Assembly: GCA_903825065.1 (NCBI GenBank)
Contig: CAIJZG010000318.1
Coordinates: 1 to 6,852 of the forward strand
Reading direction: 5' to 3'
DNA from: an uncultured Bacteroidota bacterium
GTDB taxonomy: Bacteria; Bacteroidota; Bacteroidia; Chitinophagales; Chitinophagaceae
DNA length: 6,852 bases
Shown: in pieces, positions 1-6,852 of the stretch
How positions within the stretch are numbered: the first letter of the stretch is position 1
How the letters are laid out: every line of letters starts with the position of its first letter
The notes under the pieces: generated by a model
Seen by the model: only the letters and a program-made list of their open reading frames with translations
Told to the model about the DNA's origin: nothing
Databases searched by the model: none
Translations under genes and position numbers: made by a program

Positions 1-91
1 ACTCCTCACTCCTCACTCCTCACTCCTCACTCCTCATTCCTCACTCCTCACTCCTCATTCCTCACTTCTCATTCCTCACTCCTCACTCTTA
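1..91. repeat. Heptanucleotide tandem array (ACTCCTC)n, about 12-13 copies
   Basis: From position 1 to 84 there are twelve consecutive 7-bp units in perfect register. Eight are exactly ACTCCTC, three are ATTCCTC (starting at 36, 57 and 71) and one is ACTTCTC (64). A degenerate thirteenth unit, ACTCTTA, ends at 91. Every difference among the twelve units is a C-to-T transition. The array reaches the left edge, so its full length is unknown. It ends five bases before the sprA stop codon and is therefore the immediate 3' flank of sprA, where it reads GAGGAGT repeats on the transcript strand. No open frame, promoter or hairpin is visible in it. Its role is unknown; it may be a dispersed intergenic simple-repeat family of the host or a neutral satellite grown by slippage. 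Confidence 0.95.
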
Positions 92-96
92 TCTTC

Positions 97-3000
97 TTAT
101 TGCGCCAATGATATTCTCACATTTACCCCAGCCCTCGTTGTGGTCATTGGTGCAGATGTAGATATATAAGGTATCACCCTTCTTTGATCGAAGAAGAGTT
201 TGACATTAATTCTATTATTAATTACATAATCGACAGAAGGCTGAATTAATACCTCTTTTTGTCCGCCAGTTCCATAAGTAGTTGTTTGATCAAGTGCACT
301 ATTACTAGTTGCTACATCTCTTAAAGAGACATCGAGTTTTATATTTAAATCATTCCCAGTTTTACTATTTTTCATTCCCGGAACTAAAAATGGCAATCTT
401 ACCCCTTTCTTACGAAACCCGCCACCAAAGGTCCACTCAGTACTTCTTGTTTCAGCCAATTGATAATCAATCAAACTCATACTGAGTGTTCTACTTTTTT
501 TGTATTCAAATTTGAGACTGAGTTTATTAATAGTAGTGACTTCAATACCAATTAACGGAACAAATTGTTCTTGCATGGTAATATTCGGAACAAGATAAAA
601 TGGAATATAGTTTCCGCTCACTGTATCAATAAATGATGGAGCTCCTATTTTAAACGGATCTCGATACAATAATGCACTAGTAAAACTATTCATGCTTAAT
701 GTACCATTATATCCGTGCGTTAAAGTGATGGAACTAAAAATCGATGATAGCCCTGGAATTTTTGATAATCCTGTATAGGTAGCTCGCCAATTAGGTTTCG
801 GCATAATACCACTAAAAGGATTAGATTGAATATTCGCATTTGATTGCTTAATTAAACTAATACTGCGAGGGTCTGTTTTAGTATATGCAGCAAGGAATGC
901 AGGTAAGATTACATCCTGCGAATATCGGCCGTATCCAGATGCATAACCATCAGATGTAAATTGTTGCGAAGGTGCAAGTCCTTTCCAATAGGGGTTTGCG
1001 TTAGCTACCCTATTGGAAATTAATAATCGATTGTTTTCAAAAGTTTTAAATGTTTCTGAAACCTCATTCGGATTTGACTTGGCAAATAAAGTTTTGAAAG
1101 AAATAAACGATACACTAAAACCACCCGAAGCCAATGGATTTAAATGATCCGGTCTTCCATATCCAGCTGTATCTTTAAAAAGTTCTGTATATTCTTTAGT
1201 GAAAGTTTTTTCGAGATTAAGATCAATGATAAATTCTCTTAGTGGCTCTACCTGTGCGGTAATGCTTAGACGTTGTTCAAAATTTTGCCGATATAAAAAA
1301 TTGAAAGAACTATCTCTGGAAATAAGACCCTGACTTGCTTTTTTGTTTAGCCAAGAAGTATCAGGTTGTTTACCAAATATATAATCCAAACCGGGTTGCA
1401 TACTACTCCAGTTTTGTCCCAATACTTTACTGCTATCCATATAACCCGGAACCCTACTTTTGAAATTTGCAGAGTAGTTTAATTGAACGGTCTTAACCAT
1501 CGTTATCAGTCTACCAATTGCTTTTTCAAACCCATTGATTTCTATTGGTTGATTTGCTTTGGCCATTCTTTGAGCATTGCGCTCATCTCTTTTTTGTTGT
1601 CTCCATTTTTTCAAAGCATTTTTTCTTAACTGACCTGACAGTCCGCTTAGTGCTTCTTCTTTTGTAGGCACTACAAAACCTAAACTATTTTGTTGAGATG
1701 TTTTTACATCAGTTCCATTTAATAAATTTTTCTTGTCCTTTCCTATATCTTTTTTGTTACCAAGTGAATTCTGGGCATTCCTTGGTTGTGCACGTGATGA
1801 ATTGTCTACCGCTCGTAACCATTTTGATTTCGCGTATAAATTAGAAAAACTGAACTGCGTATTTAAATTATTTTCTTGCGAATTCTCAAGCGTATTTCCC
1901 AATGAGATTGCTAATCGGCTTGCCCCAATCCAGTTATAAGAAGTGGCATAACTATATCTGGCACTAATCCAATTGGTGATTGGTAATTTACTTAGTGGTA
2001 TATCATAACTTAAAGCTGCTCTTTGTTGGTATAAAGTATTTCTGCCTCCATTAAAAAAATTAGTACGTACTACTGCTTTTTTTGCTTTGGTATCAATTCT
2101 ACCATCAGGCTCATCAATAATGGCATTGTCGGTGGCCGTAAAATTTAAATTCAACTTTCTCGACAAATCCCACTGCATATTATAGAATCGGTTGAACGTA
2201 AAGTATTTGTCGTAAGTAGTATCTACACGGTCTACTTTATTATCAAAAGAGTTTACAATTCTTGGCACGTATTCAGCAAATTGCCTGTTCACATCAGCAC
2301 GGAAACTGAGCAATGATGGATGTATATTAAAATTGAAATCTCTGAGCCATGTTAACCAAGCTGTTTTACTTTTTATTAATTTTCTTAATGGTTCAATATA
2401 TTTACTCTGCCCGATATAGGTATATCCCAAACCACCTCGTTGTCTAATAATTTTATTTTCAGCCACAATTGAACTAGACTGATCAGTCTGTGAAAATGAA
2501 TAACTAATATCAAAATTACTGAGTTTAAAAAGTCCTGTTTTGTTTCCGGTAGGCGCAACCCGTACATTAGTAAAATTGATGGTCTTGATAGTTGTTTTAT
2601 CAATCGATGCATTTCGAATGGAATCCCTTTTATTAGGCATCGCTGCTAATTTCTGCGATAGAAGAACATCTTTATCATACGGATCATATTGAGGAGTAAT
2701 TAAAGTTTCACTGATACTTGCATATACAGGCATACTCAATTTGATTTTTTTAGGAAACAGTTTTCCTGCATTGATACTGGTTGCAATATCAAATTGAACA
2801 AGGTCATCCTTTGCCCTTTCATTTACCCGCTGTTCAATAGTTCCAAATCCTTGTGTGTGTGTATTAGCCGAAACAGAAACAGTACCTAAATCTGCCAAGG
2901 TTAGATCAACCCTTCCTAAGGCTGCCCATGCACCATGTTCGTTAATTTGTGACAAACGCAATTCATCCACCCAAACTTCGGTATTAACTACTTGTCCATC

Positions 3001-6000
3001 CGGTTTGATTGGATTTTCAACTGCTATCAAAAGTCCCTGAACTTCTCCCAAATTTGGATTACCCATCACGGATAATGTTTTTGCTCCCGACAGTTCACGA
3101 TATATCACATTCATCGGTAAACTAGCTGCATTTCTTCGGAGTTTCAAATTCACTAAATCTATCAAACTGAAATCTAAATTATTTTCTGCAGGCCAAACTT
3201 TTAGTTCCTGGCCAGCCACATAAGTTCCGGGAGGTGTTACATGTAGCGGGATTTTAATTTCGTAATAGTTATTCAAATAGTCTTGGCCAATTCTAATTAC
3301 TGCATTCACATCGCCATCTCTCAATGCTCGCTGACCCGTTACTGATTCAGCATGAATAAACATCGACAATTTTCCAAACTGACGCATATCTAGATTCAAG
3401 GCTTTAATAATTGCGCGCGCATCACCTGAAACTAAATTACCAACCTGCATACTGATACTCTGTTCGTTCTGCAAAAGATTGATACCATTATTACTTAACT
3501 GTTGTACTCGTTGAATACCTGGAGGTATCATATAATTTACTGGTTGCCTGCTACTGTTCTCTTCTAGATTTACAGAAAGAGTATTAAAGGTTGTTCCATA
3601 AGTAGTATTCACTGGAGTGTAACTTCCGGTAGTATCCAAATTATAAGTAAACTGACGCCATTGGTTACGGACCATATTCAAACTAGCAAAACGCAAAACC
3701 ACTGAATCCTCAAACCCTGTTAAGTACATTCTAGCAAATCGAATTGATTTGAAATCCGGTATACCACCCACACGGTTACTGAAATCTTTAATCGGAACAC
3801 GAAACAAATACCAATCTTCTTGTCGAACTATTCCATCTGCAGAATTTACAGTCACTCTTTTTTTATCAGTAATATACTTTGTAATCCCTACATCCATCCC
3901 TGGTTGTAAATCAACCTGATACTCAAAATAAGCTTCGGTTTCATTCAAAGTATTATCTCTATTCAAGTCTTCATTGTCTGGATATAAAGTAGCAGCTGCC
4001 GAGTACAAACCATTGGTAGTGGCAATGGGAGAGTTTCCCTGAGGGTTATTAAAATTCTTATACCTTCCTAATATTCCAGTTCCAGTTGCATCGAAACTTT
4101 GATCTCTATACCATTTATAATTATCGTTGGAAGGATCGGCTAAAGTTTTCTGATAAATTGGGGATGAAGTTCCAAAATTACTTGCTAAACGATCAAGCAC
4201 ATATCCTTTTTTCCTTAACTCGCCTGCATCATCTAATCCATCAAAACCAACATCCTGATAAGCTCTATCATTTGGATCATTACTAAATGCTTGTGTTATT
4301 TGAATGGGATTTACGGGCGTCTTACCCCAGGTATTGCTGCTATCTACTGCTGAATTAATAGTTGGAGTATTCATTCCATTTTCATAGAATCTTTTTCCAT
4401 CTTTTAATATATCCTCACTTACATTTCCAAAATTCAGGAAGAGTTTTCCACCTTTACTATTTGGTAGTTTTATAAATGGATTTTGCAACCAAAATTCTAC
4501 GAACTCCACATTACTAGTTTCGAAATCTGTTTGATCAATTGCACGCATCAAACCACCCCAGCGACTTGCAGGTCTGGTTAATTTACCATTGGCATCAATA
4601 TCTGATTTACTCGATACAAAATTATAAGGTCCTTTTTCAGTTGGATAATAGGCCAGATCAAAAGTAGAGGTTTGGACATCAGTAATATTGGTAGTTTTTT
4701 GAGGAAATAATTCACTGGTAAAAACCTGTCTAACCCTCGGATCACTTAGTTCAGTAAGATTATGACGTAATGGATTATTGGGACTATTCTTATCCTGTAA
4801 ATTCGGTTCAATATTATACCAGGCCAATTTTGCACGATTGAAGTTATAGTCGATAGAGTCCATCAACGTGGCTTCTGGAAAATTGGTATTACCCTGAGGT
4901 GTGGAGGCCATTGCCCATGATACGAATGGAAATCTCAGATCAATACTAGTTTTAGAGGATTCAAAATCATCTATATAAATTAACCCTTGTTCACCAGTAC
5001 CAATTTGAGGAGGATGGCCTGGTTTTAAATAAGCAGCTTCACCAAATGCATTGATAAATGATTTTGCTTTGGTAGAATAATTAGGTAGTCTATTTAAAAA
5101 ACGTGTTAAGCCTGGCAATTCAGATTTATAACTAAAATCAAAACCATACATGGTGTTTTTAATAGGATCTTCCCCATATCCAACTTTTGTAAAGAATGGC
5201 CGCTCTCCTAATCGCATGACGGATGCACCAATATTAAATTTCTTACTGGCTTTATAATCTAAACGCAATGCTGCAAAGCCTCTCTGCTGCATTCCGAAAC
5301 CTGCGTTGTTTTCAAATGCCACTTTTACCGGCACATTGGAACTTAGAATGGCCGTATTCAAAATTTTCACTCTTCCCAAATTATAATCAACTACATAATC
5401 TAATCCCTCACGAAGTATTTGGCCTCCTGCAGTAACTGAAACAGATCCTGGAGGTACGTTAAAAGTATTCAGATCGATTTCTGAACCACCTGTGCTTTTT
5501 ACAGTACCCTGCATCATGAATCGATTCACATTCATATAAGTCTGTGCAATTGCTTTGATCGAATCGTACAAAGCATAAAAAATATATTTCTTCTTGACAG
5601 CATCACTCATACCAGTGAAAGCTAGCTTTTCCAAATCCCTACCAAATGGTTCCAATACAGGAAAAACTACTCTACCTAATTGTGGCAAAATAGTAAACCC
5701 TTCCACATAATCGAATACCCCATCAGGTTGTGGATCATTTCTGCTATTCAACCGATCCAAATTCAAAATTTTCAAAAGTGGTTGACCACTTACTGCCGGA
5801 GCTGTTTCGGGCAAATATCTTTTTATGCCCGCACTAGGATCTTCATACAATATATTTAAATTAAACCCGTCTCTTTGAATACCACCAAACATATCAAGCG
5901 AATACACATTCTTCATCATCAATCCCCATAATGGTAACTGAATTCTTTGTGAAGTAGCTTTCAACAATTTCAACATGAGCACTTTCTGTACCCCTTTGCT

Positions 6001-6852
6001 GCTATCTAATGCAACATCCTGAGAAAACTCTCCGACCTGAAAAACTTTACCATTATATGTATACTGATAGGCAACTGCTAAAACATCATCCGGTTGTAAT
6101 TGACTATTAACTGATACAAAACCTACCTGCGGATTAAAATAATATTCGCTCGGAGCCAATTTTCTTGCAAAAGTTTTTTCATAATCATCCACAGGCCTCA
6201 AACCTTTTGCAATCAATAAACTATTAATCATTGCAGGATTTCTTGCAGCTGAAATATTTATTATTGAGCTATATAAATTATTAGCTCCATTAAAAGGAAG
6301 TGGATTACTGGTATTAGATTGAACCACAGAACTGTAAGGACTAGGCTCACCCAAATCCATAAAACCCACAATATCTCTGGCATTTGTAGTGGCGCCATTG
6401 CGATTTGTTACCCATACCTCAATTCTTTGTATCAACACATTAGTATTTACAACGGGTAGATTCGACATTGTTTTATTGAAAGTATTCTTAAAATATTGCG
6501 CCATTAAGAAGTGACGGTTCTCTTCATAATCGTCTAATCTTTTCTGAAAATTCTGAGTAGATGCGCCACCTTGTAATCCGATAGATTGTTTTTGAGAACG
6601 TTGATTGGCTATAGCGGCCGTTACAAAAAGTTTACCGAATTGAAGTTGGGCTTTAATTCCAAATAAATTCTGAGTACTCGGAATAAGTGTCCCTTTCGAC
6701 TGATAAGAAATATTACCTGCTTCAATACTCTTAATTACTTCATCATCTTTCCCTTTATAATCTAATTTTATTTGATTATCAAAGCCAAGATTTGATTGTG
6801 TATTATAGTTAAGTGGAAATTTTAGTTTGTCGCCGATATTTGCGTTCACCGC
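97..6852 (-). CDS. sprA: SprA, giant outer-membrane translocon of the Type IX secretion system (N-terminus cut by window edge)
   Basis: Forms the very large beta-barrel pore through which T9SS cargo crosses the outer membrane; needed for gliding in motile Bacteroidota (homologue Sov in P. gingivalis). Family blocks seen in order (residue 1 = Val at 6849): NIGDKLKF near 4; YEENRHF ~107; RIEVWVTN ~142; PDGVFDYVEG ~375 then GRVVFP.LEPFG to ~402; VPPGSVSVTAGGQ ~465 with DYNLGRVKILN to ~498; GERPFFTKVGYGEDP ~548; YIDDFESSKTSIDL 624-637; WGGLMR..DQTDFE ~764; SEDILKDGKRFYENG ~815; DVGFDGLDDAGE 866-877; LNRDNTLNE 962-970; VGGIPDFKSIRFARM ~1025; PPGIQR ~1107; NEQSISMQV ~1125; EVWVDELRLSQ ~1289; TQGFGTIEQRVNERAKDD ~1332; PSLLSFRADVNRQ ~1511; IIDEPDGRID ~1577; QDVILPAFLAAY ~1976; PKPNWRATYTGLSK ~2014; KFEYKKSR ~2110. 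The stop is TAA at 97-99. The frame stays open through Ala at 6852-6850, so the start is outside; full-length homologues have ~2,400 residues. No frameshift or internal stop. The C-terminal third is rich in alternating, aromatic-ended strands as in a barrel. In many Bacteroidota ruvA lies upstream and gcvH nearby (recalled, not visible here). Promoter and ribosome binding site are outside. Confidence 0.97.
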   Translation of the reverse strand, partial: AVNANIGDKLKFPLNYNTQSNLGFDNQIKLDYKGKDDEVIKSIEAGNISYQSKGTLIPSTQNLFGIKAQLQFGKLFVTAAIANQRSQKQSIGLQGGASTQNFQKRLDDYEENRHFLMAQYFKNTFNKTMSNLPVVNTNVLIQRIEVWVTNRNGATTNARDIVGFMDLGEPSPYSSVVQSNTSNPLPFNGANNLYSSIINISAARNPAMINSLLIAKGLRPVDDYEKTFARKLAPSEYYFNPQVGFVSVNSQLQPDDVLAVAYQYTYNGKVFQVGEFSQDVALDSSKGVQKVLMLKLLKATSQRIQLPLWGLMMKNVYSLDMFGGIQRDGFNLNILYEDPSAGIKRYLPETAPAVSGQPLLKILNLDRLNSRNDPQPDGVFDYVEGFTILPQLGRVVFPVLEPFGRDLEKLAFTGMSDAVKKKYIFYALYDSIKAIAQTYMNVNRFMMQGTVKSTGGSEIDLNTFNVPPGSVSVTAGGQILREGLDYVVDYNLGRVKILNTAILSSNVPVKVAFENNAGFGMQQRGFAALRLDYKASKKFNIGASVMRLGERPFFTKVGYGEDPIKNTMYGFDFSYKSELPGLTRFLNRLPNYSTKAKSFINAFGEAAYLKPGHPPQIGTGEQGLIYIDDFESSKTSIDLRFPFVSWAMASTPQGNTNFPEATLMDSIDYNFNRAKLAWYNIEPNLQDKNSPNNPLRHNLTELSDPRVRQVFTSELFPQKTTNITDVQTSTFDLAYYPTEKGPYNFVSSKSDIDANGKLTRPASRWGGLMRAIDQTDFETSNVEFVEFWLQNPFIKLPNSKGGKLFLNFGNVSEDILKDGKRFYENGMNTPTINSAVDSSNTWGKTPVNPIQITQAFSNDPNDRAYQDVGFDGLDDAGELRKKGYVLDRLASNFGTSSPIYQKTLADPSNDNYKWYRDQSFDATGTGILGRYKNFNNPQGNSPIATTNGLYSAAATLYPDNEDLNRDNTLNETEAYFEYQVDLQPGMDVGITKYITDKKRVTVNSADGIVRQEDWYLFRVPIKDFSNRVGGIPDFKSIRFARMYLTGFEDSVVLRFASLNMVRNQWRQFTYNLDTTGSYTPVNTTYGTTFNTLSVNLEENSSRQPVNYMIPPGIQRVQQLSNNGINLLQNEQSISMQVGNLVSGDARAIIKALNLDMRQFGKLSMFIHAESVTGQRALRDGDVNAVIRIGQDYLNNYYEIKIPLHVTPPGTYVAGQELKVWPAENNLDFSLIDLVNLKLRRNAASLPMNVIYRELSGAKTLSVMGNPNLGEVQGLLIAVENPIKPDGQVVNTEVWVDELRLSQINEHGAWAALGRVDLTLADLGTVSVSANTHTQGFGTIEQRVNERAKDDLVQFDIATSINAGKLFPKKIKLSMPVYASISETLITPQYDPYDKDVLLSQKLAAMPNKRDSIRNASIDKTTIKTINFTNVRVAPTGNKTGLFKLSNFDISYSFSQTDQSSSIVAENKIIRQRGGLGYTYIGQSKYIEPLRKLIKSKTAWLTWLRDFNFNIHPSLLSFRADVNRQFAEYVPRIVNSFDNKVDRVDTTYDKYFTFNRFYNMQWDLSRKLNLNFTATDNAIIDEPDGRIDTKAKKAVVRTNFFNGGRNTLYQQRAALSYDIPLSKLPITNWISARYSYATSYNWIGASRLAISLGNTLENSQENNLNTQFSFSNLYAKSKWLRAVDNSSRAQPRNAQNSLGNKKDIGKDKKNLLNGTDVKTSQQNSLGFVVPTKEEALSGLSGQLRKNALKKWRQQKRDERNAQRMAKANQPIEINGFEKAIGRLITMVKTVQLNYSANFKSRVPGYMDSSKVLGQNWSSMQPGLDYIFGKQPDTSWLNKKASQGLISRDSSFNFLYRQNFEQRLSITAQVEPLREFIIDLNLEKTFTKEYTELFKDTAGYGRPDHLNPLASGGFSVSFISFKTLFAKSNPNEVSETFKTFENNRLLISNRVANANPYWKGLAPSQQFTSDGYASGYGRYSQDVILPAFLAAYTKTDPRSISLIKQSNANIQSNPFSGIMPKPNWRATYTGLSKIPGLSSIFSSITLTHGYNGTLSMNSFTSALLYRDPFKIGAPSFIDTVSGNYIPFYLVPNITMQEQFVPLIGIEVTTINKLSLKFEYKKSRTLSMSLIDYQLAETRSTEWTFGGGFRKKGVRLPFLVPGMKNSKTGNDLNIKLDVSLRDVATSNSALDQTTTYGTGGQKEVLIQPSVDYVINNRINVKLFFDQRRVIPYISTSAPMTTTRAGVNVRISLAQ
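1549..1635 (-). other. Strongly basic segment inside the SprA barrel region
   Basis: Codes for residues of about 1739-1767. Ten of 29 residues are Lys or Arg, with only one Asp and one Glu, and the pattern (RKNALKKW, QQKRDERNAQRMAK) looks helical and not like a beta strand. It follows a low-complexity polar stretch (about 1691-1738, rich in Asn, Gln, Ser and Lys) and precedes the conserved VKTVQLNYS strand near 1776. It most likely forms an inter-strand loop outside the membrane plane. Homologues carry polar, variable sequence at about this place, so a charged loop is expected, but its exact length and charge here look lineage-specific. Confidence 0.6.
2943..2984 (-). other. SprA signature block EVWVDELRLSQINE, end of the sandwich region
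   Basis: Codes for residues of about 1289-1302. VDELRL is the typical closing strand of a galactose-binding-like beta-sandwich, here preceded by NEQSISMQV (about 1125), FIHAE (about 1164) and YYEIKIPL. After it the protein turns into a long run of barrel-like strands to the C-terminus, so this block is a convenient boundary between the middle sandwich region and the second set of barrel strands. The boundary is an inference from sequence pattern. Confidence 0.6.
4921..4980 (-). other. SprA signature block YIDDFESSKTSIDL..PF
   Basis: Codes for residues 624-643 of the SprA fragment. The IDDFE..(K/R)TSIDL pattern followed by a Trp and an ASTPQGN stretch is one of the most recognisable parts of SprA. 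It marks the beginning of the long non-barrel, probably beta-sandwich, portion that runs to VWVDELRLS near residue 1294. An (V/I)DDFE start is also typical of jelly-roll carbohydrate-binding-like domains. The domain type is inferred; the family identity is secure. Confidence 0.7.

Noticed and set aside
1..91. CRISPR array or triplex-forming (H-DNA) tract
   Set aside because: Units are 7 bp without spacers, so not CRISPR. One base per unit breaks the pure purine/pyrimidine strand, so it is not a clean triplex sequence.
85..99. Rho-independent terminator of sprA
   Set aside because: No inverted repeat followed by a T run can be found between the stop codon and the heptamer array.
1733..1939. 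68-codon plus-strand open frame
   Set aside because: It lies opposite conserved sprA coding sequence, has no recognisable domain and no good ribosome binding site; a shadow.
2053..2083. A7 and T7 homopolymer runs (also T7 at 495-501) as frameshift sites
   Set aside because: The reading frame and family motifs continue correctly on both sides, and such runs are ordinary Lys/Phe codons in AT-rich DNA.
2385..2612. 75-codon minus-strand open frame in another frame
   Set aside because: Fully inside sprA on the same strand; sequence resembles no family and the sprA frame carries the family motifs.
2852..2861. (TG)5 dinucleotide run in the coding sequence as a phase-variation tract
   Set aside because: Five units is short for slippage switching, and it encodes the family-consistent residues NTHTQ.
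2855..3040. 61-codon plus-strand open frame with several Cys
   Set aside because: Antisense to the strongly conserved VDELRLS and GFGTIEQRVNE blocks of sprA; composition follows from the opposite strand.
4086..4286. 66-codon plus-strand open frame
   Set aside because: Antisense to conserved sprA motifs, with no supporting start signals or domain.
6847..6849. GTG as the start codon of the gene
   Set aside because: The codon before it (GCG, 6852-6850) is also open, the sequence around it (AVNANIGDK) matches the interior of SprA, and there is no room for a signal peptide; it is an internal Val.

Overview
The window is almost entirely one gene: the 3' (C-terminal) ~2,251 codons of sprA on the minus strand. 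SprA is the giant outer-membrane beta-barrel translocon of the Type IX secretion system (T9SS). T9SS is restricted to the Bacteroidota, and the AT-rich coding sequence, cysteine-free barrel-like protein and C-terminus (...VNVRISLAQ) suit a Bacteroidota member. I lean towards the Chitinophagaceae/Sphingobacteriia side from the flavour of the sequence, but this is an impression and not a demonstrated placement.

Layout: positions 1-84 are a tandem array of a 7-bp unit (ACTCCTC, 12 copies, a degenerate 13th to position 91), running off the left edge. Five bases further on (97-99) is the TAA stop of sprA. From there to the right edge (6852) the minus-strand frame is open without interruption. The gene is cut by the right edge: the last complete codon in the window is GCG (Ala), in frame with the rest, so the GTG at 6849-6847 is an internal Val and not the start. 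By comparison with full-length homologues (about 2,400 residues), roughly 150-200 N-terminal residues, including the signal peptide, lie outside the window. Residue numbers below count that Val as 1.

Function: T9SS cargo proteins carry a C-terminal sorting domain. They cross the inner membrane by Sec and then pass the outer membrane through SprA, which works with PorV and a plug protein in Flavobacterium johnsoniae (Sov is the Porphyromonas gingivalis homologue). The motors and other T9SS parts are not in this window. No second gene, RNA gene, mobile element or CRISPR array is supported. The gene looks intact where visible and is a recognisable member of a known family; I see no undescribed system. 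Points worth a second look are the heptamer array beside the stop codon, a very basic segment inside the C-terminal barrel, three EF-hand-like acidic loops, and the complete lack of cysteine.
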